Source of the DNA: an uncultured Actinomycetes bacterium
GTDB taxonomy: Bacteria; Actinomycetota; Coriobacteriia; Coriobacteriales; Atopobiaceae
Direction of reading: 5' to 3'
Length of the DNA: 64,000 bases
Assembly (NCBI GenBank): GCA_900315165.1
Contig: OMXZ01000002.1
Span: 1-64,000, forward strand
Shown here: piece by piece, positions 54,695 through 64,000 of the stretch
How positions within the stretch are numbered: position 1 is the stretch's first letter
Layout: each line of letters begins with the position of its first letter
Made by a program: the position numbers and the translations under genes
The notes under the pieces: model-generated
What the model was told of the DNA's origin: nothing
Seen by the model: only the letters and a program-made list of their open reading frames with translations
Databases searched by the model: none

Positions 54695-56313
54695 TCGACG
54701 AGCTTCGCGTCCAGAATGTCGCCCTCATCCGCGAGGCGTCCATCGCGCCTGCCGCCCCCGGTCTCACGGTGCTCACCGGCGAGACCGGCACGGGCAAGTC
54801 CGCTCTGCTCTCTTCCGTCAAGCTCCTGATGGGCGAGCGCGCGGATGCGGGCGCGGTGCGCGAGGGTGCCGATTCGCTCGCGGTGGAGGGTCGCTTCTAC
54901 CTCAGGGACGGCGATCCCGACGGGTGTGTCGTGCGTCGTCGCGTGGAGGTGGCCGGGCGCAGCCGCGTGGAGATTGACGGTGCCATGGCCTCGGTCCGCG
55001 AACTCGCGGCGGGCGTCGGCTCGACGATCGACCTGTGCGGCCAGCATGAGCACCAGCGCCTGCTCACCCAGGCAAACCACGCCGCCTTGATCGACGCGTG
55101 GGCGGGTGAGCGGGTAAGCTGGCCGCTCGCGGCCTATGTCGAAGCGCTCGACGCTGCCAAGGCCGCCGCCGACGAGCTCGACCGCGTGCGGGAGGACGCC
55201 CGCACCGCCACCGAGCGGCTCGACGAGGCGGAGTTCACCCTGCAGCGCATCGAGGAGGTTGACCCGCGCGAGGGGGAGTACGAGGAGCTTGAGGAGCAGC
55301 TTCCCCGCATCGAGCATGCCGAGACGCTGATGGGCGCTGCGGGTGGCGCGCACGACGCGCTGGCCGGGGACGAGGGGGCGATGGACGCCGTCTCCTCCGC
55401 CGTGGACGCCCTGCGCGACGCATCGCGTTACGATACCGGGCTCGGTAAACTCGCCGACTCCCTCGAGAGCGCCTTGATCGATATCGAAGACGTGGCCTCC
55501 GAGCTGCGGGATTATCGCGACAGCGTGGAATACGACCCCTCCGAGCTCGACCGCATGCAGTCACGCATGGCGACCTTGCGTGGGCTTATGCGCAGCTACG
55601 GGCCCGGTATGGCCGATGTGCTCGCGCGGCGCGAGCGTGCCCGGCGCGTGGTCGAGGCCGCCCATGACGGCGGCTCCTCCGTGCGAAAGGCACAGGCCGC
55701 GGTCGAGAAGGCCGAGGCCGAGCTCGCCCGTCGGGCCGATGCGCTCGACGAGGCCCGCGCCGCAGCGGCCCCGCGGTTCGCGGAAGAGGTCAACGCGCAG
55801 ATGGCGACGCTCCAGATGGGCAGCGCCACCCTTGAGGTGCAGCTCGGGCGTCTGCCACGTTCCCAGTGGACGCGCGAGGGCGCGAGCCGCGTCGAGCTGC
55901 TGTATCGTCCCGCGGCCGGGCTCACTCCGCGTCCGCTGCGCCGCATCGCCTCGGGCGGCGAGGTTAGCCGCGTGATGCTGTCGATCAAGGTCGTGCTCGG
56001 CGAGGCCGATGGGACCGATACGCTCGTCTTCGACGAGGTGGATGCCGGCGTCGGCGGGGCCACCGCCGTGGCACTCGGCGAGCTGCTCGCGCGCCTTGCC
56101 GAGACGCACCAAGTGATTGTCGTAACGCATCTGGCGCAGGTCGCGGTGCATGCGGATCGCCACTATCTCGTATCCAAGACCGACGACGACGTGCCCGAGA
56201 CGACCATCGTGCCGATTGAGGGCGAGGACCGTGTGCGTGAGATTGCCCGTATGCTGTCGGGCGACGCGACCGAGGCCTCCCTTGCCCATGCCCGCGAGAT
56301 GCTCTCGCGCTAA
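54691..56313 (+). CDS. recN: DNA repair protein RecN
   Basis: A 540-residue SMC-like ATPase for double-strand-break repair. Walker A is GETGTGKS at 30-37, long helical arms span about 145-370, the ABC signature is RIASGGEVSRVMLS, and Walker B is TLVFDEVDAGVGG. VVTHLAQVAVHAD forms the H-loop. The ATG overlaps the nadK stop. The gene ends directly before the palindromic arrays and is convergent with tatD. Confidence 0.95.
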   Translation: MIDELRVQNVALIREASIAPAAPGLTVLTGETGTGKSALLSSVKLLMGERADAGAVREGADSLAVEGRFYLRDGDPDGCVVRRRVEVAGRSRVEIDGAMASVRELAAGVGSTIDLCGQHEHQRLLTQANHAALIDAWAGERVSWPLAAYVEALDAAKAAADELDRVREDARTATERLDEAEFTLQRIEEVDPREGEYEELEEQLPRIEHAETLMGAAGGAHDALAGDEGAMDAVSSAVDALRDASRYDTGLGKLADSLESALIDIEDVASELRDYRDSVEYDPSELDRMQSRMATLRGLMRSYGPGMADVLARRERARRVVEAAHDGGSSVRKAQAAVEKAEAELARRADALDEARAAAAPRFAEEVNAQMATLQMGSATLEVQLGRLPRSQWTREGASRVELLYRPAAGLTPRPLRRIASGGEVSRVMLSIKVVLGEADGTDTLVFDEVDAGVGGATAVALGELLARLAETHQVIVVTHLAQVAVHADRHYLVSKTDDDVPETTIVPIEGEDRVREIARMLSGDATEASLAHAREMLSR

Positions 56314-56378
56314 ATTGGCTGCTTAGTTCCTCCTTATCAGCGCACAAGGTGTCTGCGCGCCTCTCCGGCCCGCTGCGT

Positions 56379-56603
56379 ACAACCGGAAGGCACACCCTGA
56401 TTCTCCAACGCAACCGGAAAGGGCATCATCGGGGTGGGTAAACACAACCGGAACGGCCTATTTGGACCGGTTTCCTGCGTCTTTACCCTGAAATGGTCAC
56501 TCCTGTTGCGTTCGTTTTCGTGCGGATAAGCCCTTCCGGTTGTGTTGACGCGGAAAATACCTTCTCAGGTTGTGTTCGAAGTTCGAGATGCCCTTTCCGG
56601 TTG
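56379..56603. repeat. Palindromic repeat array A (CAACCGGAA units)
   Basis: Forward units lie at 56379-56390, 56410-56423 and 56443-56457 (core CAACCGGAA), and reverse units at 56531-56544, 56560-56576 and 56587-56603 (core TTCCGGTTG, the middle one diverged). Spacing is about 30 bp on both sides, and pairs mirror around position 56492. CAACCGGAAAGGGCATC (56411-56427) is exactly complementary to 56587-56603 over 17 nt. The array lies in the 529-bp gap between convergent recN and tatD, which contains no gene I can support. Confidence 0.82.
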
Positions 56604-56639
56604 TGCTCGCCGAGGCAATGACTTGTCTCGGTGACAATC

Positions 56640-56820
56640 CACAGACGGAAGACCAGCAATTTCGCAAGCCATATGTCAACTCACAGACGGAAAGCGCGCG
56701 TTTCGGGAAAGCTGCAGGTCGTAAAATTTCCGAGGGCTTCTGTCTGTGGCTCGTTGGACGGAATGCGGCAATTGGGCGGCTTCCGTCTGTGGATTTAAAG
56801 TCCAAAGCCTTCCGTCTGTG
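56640..56820. repeat. Palindromic repeat array B (CACAGACGGAAG units)
   Basis: Forward CACAGACGGAA occurs at 56640-56651 and 56682-56693. Reverse copies lie at 56737-56748 (one mismatch), 56780-56791 and 56809-56820 (CTTCCGTCTGTG). Pairs mirror around position 56715, inside a GGGAAA...TTTCC hairpin (56705-56731). The units share the CACA-N2-CGGAA framework with array A but differ at the two middle bases, consistently within each array. It sits directly before the tatD stop. Confidence 0.8.
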
Positions 56821-56842
56821 TACCGGCAGGCTGGCATGACGG

Positions 56843-57688
56843 TCAGGCGTCTTCCATCTTGGAATGGCAGCCGGATCTACCGCTCGAAGCGAGGAGACGC
56901 TCGCTGGTCGCGGAGGTTTGGACCGCGAGTGCTATGGGATTGACGCCACGTAGGTCGGCGATGCGATAAAGGCCGTCGCGCAGGGCGGATGCCATCGTAT
57001 CCGCGGTCGCTGCGGGGTCGGCGGCGCCATCCTCGGCGGGGTAATCTGTCTCGAGCAGGAGGCGGTCCGCCGGCTGTTGACGCGCATACTCGCGCCCGCG
57101 GCGTGATCGCAACATGAGCGGGCCGACCGAGAAGTAACAGCCGGCGGCCAGCGCACGGGAAAGTGCCTCGTTGCTGTCGGAATACCAATGGAAAATACAT
57201 GTGCACCTTCGGAGCGCCCCCGCATCCTCCAGCAGGTCAAGCACCGTATCGGCGGACCGCACCGCATGGATTGAGAGAAGCGCACCGGCCGGAGCCGCCG
57301 CGGCGATGTGCGAGAAATTCTCCACCTGCCGGTCTCGAGTCGCGGCGTGGGCTTTGCCGAAATCCAGGCCAACCTCGCCAATATAGGGCGCTTGTGCCGC
57401 AATGCGGGCGGCTTCATCGCCATCGACGTCCGTCGCCCACCAGGGATGTGCACCAACGCCGATGCGCCAGCGGGGCCTTGTATCGGGATGGGGGTCTTGG
57501 TCGGATGGCAAGTCGTTACTGTGGCCTGGGTCAAGGTCGGGAGAGGAGATGTGCTGATATTCCTCCGGCGTGACAGTACAGCAGAAGCCGCCGACGCCGC
57601 GGGCGGAGAGCTCATGGGCAAGTCCTGCGGCATCGCGGCAGAAGCCCAGATGGCAATGCATGTCGTAAAGGAAGGGCAAGCCGTCCAT
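56843..57688 (-). CDS. TatD family metal-dependent hydrolase
   Basis: A 281-residue TIM-barrel hydrolase. It has the N-terminal DMHCHLG metal motif, IGVGAHPWW, IGEVGLDFGKAH (Glu ligand), a His in IFHWYSDSNEALSRAL and LLETDYPAEDG (Asp). TatD proteins are 3'-5' DNA/RNA exonucleases or related hydrolases. The IHAV segment also supports the family. Its ATG abuts the tcdA stop, so the two are co-transcribed. Confidence 0.85.
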   Translation of the reverse strand: MDGLPFLYDMHCHLGFCRDAAGLAHELSARGVGGFCCTVTPEEYQHISSPDLDPGHSNDLPSDQDPHPDTRPRWRIGVGAHPWWATDVDGDEAARIAAQAPYIGEVGLDFGKAHAATRDRQVENFSHIAAAAPAGALLSIHAVRSADTVLDLLEDAGALRRCTCIFHWYSDSNEALSRALAAGCYFSVGPLMLRSRRGREYARQQPADRLLLETDYPAEDGAADPAATADTMASALRDGLYRIADLRGVNPIALAVQTSATSERLLASSGRSGCHSKMEDA

Positions 57689-58459
57689 CTAGCGTCTCTT
57701 CGCGCGCGGGGCGCCGTCGCGGCCACCCTCGACCCCGGCGATGCGGCAGATCACGTGACCGGCGATCATCTGGCCCATGATAGGCGGCATGAAGGATGCG
57801 GTGCCGAGCGGGCTCCGGGCGCCCGAGGCATCGCCCGCCACGCGCCGCACGGGCACCTCGGTCGAGAAGAGCACCTCCAGGTGGCGCACCCCGCGCTTGC
57901 GGCAGAGCTTGCGCATGTCTTTGCAGAGGGGGCAGGTGTGGGTCTCGGTGATGTCCGCGAAGCGAAGGAGCTCGGGCCGGAGTTTGTTGCCGCCGCCCAT
58001 AGCCGAGACCAGGGGAAAGCCGAGGCCGTCTTCACCCAGGTCCTGGGCGAGACGGGCGAGGGCGACCTTCTGGTTCATCGTGTCGATGGCGTCGACGGCG
58101 TAGTCGAGGTGTCCGATATAGGGGGCGAGCAGCTCAGGCAGGTTGTCGCGGGTGACGAAGGAACGGACGGTGTCGACGCGGCAGACGGGGTTGATGTCGC
58201 GGACGATGCACTTCATCACCTCCGTCTTGTCCTGGCCGAGCGTCGAGGTGTAGGCAACGGCCTGCCGGTTGATGTTGGAGGGTTCCACGACGTCGCGGTC
58301 GACCAGCACGAGGCGGCCGATGCCGCCGCGAGCAAGAGCCTCAACGCAGTTGGACCCGACGCCGCCGAGGCCAATCACCAGCACCGTCGCCCGCTCGAGG
58401 GCCGAGACGCCCTCTTCGCCGAACAGGGCCACGAGCCTCTGTGCCGAATCCCGGTCCAT
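57689..58459 (-). CDS. tcdA: tRNA threonylcarbamoyladenosine dehydratase TcdA
   Basis: A 256-residue E1-like (ThiF/HesA) enzyme that cyclises t6A37 of ANN-reading tRNAs to ct6A using ATP. The nucleotide site is VLVIGLGGVGSNCVEALAR, followed by LVLVDRDVVEPSNINRQAVA and DAIDTMNQKVAL; CPLCKDMRKLCRKRG fits TcdA. I prefer the ATG at 58459 (AAGGG upstream) to an in-frame GTG at 58492. It is divergent from pyrG across about 120 bp. Confidence 0.9.
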   Translation of the reverse strand: MDRDSAQRLVALFGEEGVSALERATVLVIGLGGVGSNCVEALARGGIGRLVLVDRDVVEPSNINRQAVAYTSTLGQDKTEVMKCIVRDINPVCRVDTVRSFVTRDNLPELLAPYIGHLDYAVDAIDTMNQKVALARLAQDLGEDGLGFPLVSAMGGGNKLRPELLRFADITETHTCPLCKDMRKLCRKRGVRHLEVLFSTEVPVRRVAGDASGARSPLGTASFMPPIMGQMIAGHVICRIAGVEGGRDGAPRAKRR

Positions 58460-58509
58460 CACAGTCCCTTCACGACCGTCGTAAATTTTCACCTCATTGT
58501 ATTTCTTGA

Positions 58510-61226
<2,717 letters not shown>

Positions 61227-61450
61227 AGGGCCGCCGGACGGCTTTCGGAAATCGTCGGGAGACCTGTTTCTCCGGCGCGGAAATCTGCACACAAAAACTT
61301 CATAACGTGTTCTAAAGGCCTGTTCGTGGCTGGCGTCCTATGCGCTTGTGTGCGTACATCCTTGCGGTCACAAGATGTTGGGGTGCCCCGTGCCTCCCTC
61401 TCGGCGAAAAACCCATCCGCCCGAAAAAATGTCGTTTTCAAACGGCAAAA

Positions 61451-61492
61451 TGTCAATTTGTGTCAATTGGTGTCAACTTTTCCCGCTATAGT
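61451..61492 (+). promoter_or_regulatory. Tandem 10-bp repeat operator and promoter upstream of mraZ
   Basis: TGTCAATTTG, TGTCAATTGG and TGTCAACTTT follow head to tail at 61451-61480, an exact 10-bp period. TATAGT at 61487-61492 is a good -10. A weaker related copy (TGTCGTTTTC) lies at 61430-61439. MraZ is known to bind short direct repeats at one-helical-turn spacing before its own gene. The rest of the 335-bp gap 61227-61561 shows only GGCGG...CCGCC (61214-61235) across the xerD stop. Confidence 0.7.
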
Positions 61493-61561
61493 AAGGGCTG
61501 TACCCAAACCCAGGGGACAGGTGTCACCAGACCCCGCGAGTTCGACGAGAGGAGGATCGAG

Positions 61562-62002
61562 ATGGCCGAAATGACACTAACGAACTTCAAACGCACCACA
61601 CTGGACTCCAAAGGCCGTCTCGTCCTCCAGTCGGACATCCGCAAGGAGTGGGATGGCAAGACGGTGAAGCTTGTGCCCGTGCTGGGTGCGCTCTTTGGGT
61701 TCACCCCCGATGGCTATGTCGCCTGGCTGGAGCAGAACTGCCCCAACCGCGACGACATCACCAGCAAGGACTTCAAGAAGGCCCGCTTCTTCAATGCCCA
61801 TACGGTCGAGGTCGAGATCGACTCCGCCGGCCGCATCGGTGTCAAGCGCGCCCATGAAGAGGACCTCAAAAAGCTCGGCATCGACAAGGACGTCACCGTC
61901 GTCGGCAACGGGTCCCACTTCGAGATCTGGGACGCGGCCAAGTGGGATGCCGAGCAGGAGGCCGAGGAGTCCCAGGAGTTCGAGGCCTACCTCTTCGGGT
62001 AG
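61562..62002 (+). CDS. mraZ: Transcriptional regulator MraZ
   Basis: A 146-residue protein with two SpoVT-AbrB-type halves carrying the MraZ marks DSKGRLVLQSDIRKEW and IDSAGRIGVKRAHEEDL. It is followed by rsmH, an ftsL-like gene and a class B PBP, the normal start of the division and cell-wall cluster, which MraZ regulates. GGAGGATC precedes the ATG. The sequence is divergent from typical MraZ, but length and context fit. Confidence 0.9.
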   Translation: MAEMTLTNFKRTTLDSKGRLVLQSDIRKEWDGKTVKLVPVLGALFGFTPDGYVAWLEQNCPNRDDITSKDFKKARFFNAHTVEVEIDSAGRIGVKRAHEEDLKKLGIDKDVTVVGNGSHFEIWDAAKWDAEQEAEESQEFEAYLFG

Positions 62003-62031
62003 GGCGAAGGCTCCGCACGGGGGTGAGTAGA

Positions 62032-62973
62032 TTGACAGACGAATATCGGCATGTACCCGTGATGTTGGAAGAGGTGCTGGCCACGCTCGACCCCCGGGAG
62101 GGGGAGGTGGTCTGCGACTGCACCCTCGGCGGGGCGGGGCACACCGTCCGCATGGCTGAACGCATAGCCCCCGGAGGGCTCTCGATCGGCATCGACCAGG
62201 ACGACGCGGCCCTCGCCGCGGCAACCGAACGCTTCGAGCGCGAGGTGCCGGGCGTCGAGCATATCTTCCTCAAAGGCAATTTCGACGAGATGGACGACCT
62301 GCTCGTCCAGGCCGAGGTCCCCGGGGTCGACTGCTTCCTCTTCGACCTGGGAGTCTCCTCGCCGCAGCTCGATGTCCCCGAACGCGGCTTCAGTTACAAC
62401 GAAGACGCACCGCTCGACATGCGCATGGATCCGGGCAAAGACACCCCAACCGCAGCAGAGGTCATCAATACCGCAACCGTAGCCGACCTCACCCGGATCC
62501 TCCGTGTGTACGGGGACGAGAAGTTCGCGCCCCGCATCGCCGCCGAGATCGTGCGCCGTCGTGCGGAAAAGCCGATCGAGACGACATTCGAGCTCGTCGA
62601 CGTCGTCAAGGCGGCGATACCCGCGGCAAGGCGGCGCCACGGCGGCCACCCCGCGCGCAAGACCTTCCAAGCCCTGCGCATCGAGGTCAACCACGAGCTC
62701 GACGCCCTGGAGACGGGGCTGCGCGCAGCCGTCCGCTGGACCAACCCCGGCGGCCGCATCTGCGTGATCTCGTACCACTCGCTGGAGGACCGCATCGCGA
62801 AGCACGTCTTCGCGGAGTATTCGCGGGACGACACACCGCCGGATATCCCGGTCTCAACGTATGTGCCGATACTCGAGCTGATCAATCGCAAGCCCCTCGT
62901 CGCGGACGAGGGGGAGGTCGCCCGGAACCCCCGGGCACGTAGCGCCCTTCTGCGTGCGGCGCGCAAGCTCTAG
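62032..62973 (+). CDS. rsmH: 16S rRNA (cytosine1402-N4)-methyltransferase RsmH
   Basis: A 313-residue SAM-dependent methyltransferase acting on C1402 of 16S rRNA. Family blocks are TDEYRHVPVMLEEVL, VVCDCTLGGAGHTVRMAE, FLFDLGVSSPQLDVPERGFS, MRMDPGKDTPTAAEVIN, HPARKTFQALRIEVNHEL and ISYHSLEDRIAKHVF. I take TTG 62032 as the start, because the family usually begins just before the HVPVML block and GGTGAG lies upstream; GTG 62023 is an alternative. A 155-bp gap to the next gene holds no recognisable feature. Confidence 0.95.
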   Translation: MTDEYRHVPVMLEEVLATLDPREGEVVCDCTLGGAGHTVRMAERIAPGGLSIGIDQDDAALAAATERFEREVPGVEHIFLKGNFDEMDDLLVQAEVPGVDCFLFDLGVSSPQLDVPERGFSYNEDAPLDMRMDPGKDTPTAAEVINTATVADLTRILRVYGDEKFAPRIAAEIVRRRAEKPIETTFELVDVVKAAIPAARRRHGGHPARKTFQALRIEVNHELDALETGLRAAVRWTNPGGRICVISYHSLEDRIAKHVFAEYSRDDTPPDIPVSTYVPILELINRKPLVADEGEVARNPRARSALLRAARKL

Positions 62974-63128
62974 CACGCGTAGGGCAGACGATAGGCTTTC
63001 CCGGCCGCACGGCCGTGATTGCAGACACAAACGAAGCAGAACGTAGCAAAACGCAGCTTAAACGCACTACCAATGCACCACCACCGCACCGTCGCCTTTG
63101 AGGCGCGATGCCCGAAGGAAGACGGGTC

Positions 63129-63731
63129 ATGAGCAACGAGGGATCCGAGGCAGTCCGCCTCGACTACATGCAGACGGCGCAAACGCGCGAGCAGCGCGTC
63201 GCGGCCCCCTCGTGGGAGGTCATCACGGGCGGCGGCCTCGATGCCCGGGCTCGTCGCGGCGTGAGCCCGGAGTTCGTCCGCGCGCTCCGCACGGTGATCG
63301 CCCTCGTGGTAGCCCTCGTCCTGGTCGGCGGTGCCCGTGTGGCGCTGAGCGCGGCCACGGTCTCGGCGCTCGAGACGACCCAAACGCTCCAATCCAAGGT
63401 CAGCGAGGCTCAGGACACAAATGACGCGCTCCAGATCGAGCGCTCGGTCGACGCCTCCTCGCAGCGCATCGTGCGCATCGCGACCGAGAACTACGGCATG
63501 GTCCGGGCTTCCAGCGTCGACGACATCGCGCTCGTCCCGATGCCGACCGCCGCCGAAGCGGCCGAAAACGAGCTCAAGGTGAGCGACACCGACCGCGTGG
63601 CCGGCGTGAGCGCGAGCGGTGTTGCGGCCGTCGACAAGTTCGTGTCGCGCGAGCAGGTCGCCGACGCCGAATCCGACGCCCTCGAGCCGGACAACGCCGG
63701 CGCCAACGCGGTCACGGCCGAATCCCTCTGA
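63129..63731 (+). CDS. FtsL-like cell-division membrane protein
   Basis: A 200-residue bitopic protein with a cytoplasmic N-terminus of about 60 residues and one TM helix (VIALVVALVLVGGARVALS). A leucine-zipper-like helix (LETTQTLQSKVSEAQDTNDALQIERSVD) and RIVRIATENYGMVRA follow, the typical FtsL/DivIC arrangement. Position between rsmH and a class B PBP is the ftsL slot. An acidic C-terminal tail of about 60 residues exceeds normal FtsL length. ATG 63129 is preceded by GGAAG. Confidence 0.8.
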   Translation: MSNEGSEAVRLDYMQTAQTREQRVAAPSWEVITGGGLDARARRGVSPEFVRALRTVIALVVALVLVGGARVALSAATVSALETTQTLQSKVSEAQDTNDALQIERSVDASSQRIVRIATENYGMVRASSVDDIALVPMPTAAEAAENELKVSDTDRVAGVSASGVAAVDKFVSREQVADAESDALEPDNAGANAVTAESL

Positions 63732-63733
63732 TC

Positions 63734-64000
63734 ATGGGCCGCCAGAACGGGTTCCGCAGAGGGGATGTGCCCGGCGCATCCTATGACGAGGCGCGGCGCG
63801 AGCGCGAGCGCGGCCGTAGCCGCGGCGGCGAAGACCTCGGCGGCGGCCCTGGGCGCACGGACGCCGGCCTCATGCGGCTTACCGTCTTCGTCGTCGTCAT
63901 CGTGGCTGTCGTCGTCGCGCGCCTCCTGTGGCTTCAGGTCTTCACGGCGGGGTCGCTCGCCCGGGAAGCGGAAGCCCAGCGCACCAACGCCGTCACCCTC
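63734..64000 (+). CDS. Class B penicillin-binding protein (FtsI/PBP2-like), N-terminal fragment
   Basis: The first 89 residues of a gene that continues past the window. A Gly/Arg-rich cytoplasmic leader precedes a TM helix (LTVFVVVIVAVVVARLLWLQ) and the juxtamembrane LQVFTAGSLAREAEAQRT. The last stretch is the standard start of class B PBPs, the transpeptidases that cross-link septal peptidoglycan with FtsW. It begins 2 bp after the ftsL-like stop. The catalytic domain is not visible. Confidence 0.85.
   Translation, partial: MGRQNGFRRGDVPGASYDEARRERERGRSRGGEDLGGGPGRTDAGLMRLTVFVVVIVAVVVARLLWLQVFTAGSLAREAEAQRTNAVTL

Noticed and set aside
56314-56842. Possible CRISPR array
   Set aside because: Units are only 12-17 bp, diverged, in both orientations, and there are no unique spacers of uniform length and no cas genes.

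Overview
The window is GC-rich and almost fully coding, and it reads as chromosome of a Gram-positive actinobacterium. I infer class Coriobacteriia (Collinsella or a close relative), though no rRNA is present to prove it. The reasons are high G+C with an LTA-synthase-type sulfatase, Asp23/Gls24, a SigB/F-type sigma factor with an RsbW-like partner, a type III glutamine synthetase, zinc-ribbon membrane proteins and an mraZ-rsmH-ftsL-pbp cluster. I saw no tRNA, rRNA, insertion sequence, prophage or CRISPR array.

Layout. 1-2.7 kb: end of glycogen synthase, then two tandem paralogous zinc-ribbon membrane proteins on the minus strand. 2.9-8.5 kb: htpG, ligA, mntP. 8.5-19 kb, minus strand: a diguanylate cyclase with a zinc-dependent phospholipase C-like protein, an LTA-synthase-like sulfatase, and glutamate synthase gltB-gltD. 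19-26.5 kb: purF, two PLP aminotransferases, a 2-hydroxyacid dehydrogenase and glnN, which with gltBD makes a nitrogen-assimilation neighbourhood. 26.6-32 kb: polA, an ACT-domain protein and a PAS-GAF-SpoIIE phosphatase. 32-40 kb: a helical-repeat protein, a second phospholipase-like protein and genes for DNA and nucleotide repair (vsr, a deoxyinosine glycosylase, dgt, rarA). 40-43 kb: a stress-sigma operon (DUF948, anti-sigma-like protein, sigma factor, AI-2E transporter). 43-56 kb: a long run alaS-ruvX-mltG-yqeG-aroK-aroB-like-pepQ-efp-asp23-nusB-xseB-tlyA-nadK-recN, with several ATGA overlaps. 56.8-61 kb: tatD and tcdA (minus), then pyrG-xerD (plus). 61.5-64 kb: start of the division and cell-wall cluster.

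The most unusual signal is not a gene. Three of the four longest intergenic gaps (97-426, 5104-5541, 56314-56842) are filled with large imperfect palindromes. Their arms are runs of short degenerate repeats: forward copies on the left, mirrored reverse-complement copies on the right, often around a small central hairpin. The 56 kb gap holds two. The repeat unit and period differ from place to place while the architecture is the same. Two of the three gaps separate convergent genes; the other follows htpG, whose C-terminus runs into extra hairpins and carries an atypical tail.

Other points: a homologue in the aroB position without the recognisable metal and NAD motifs, an SGNH-hydrolase-like protein without its catalytic residues, an RsbW-like anti-sigma protein without ATP-binding motifs, a three-copy 10-bp direct repeat before mraZ, and a hairpin abutting the pyrG ribosome-binding site.
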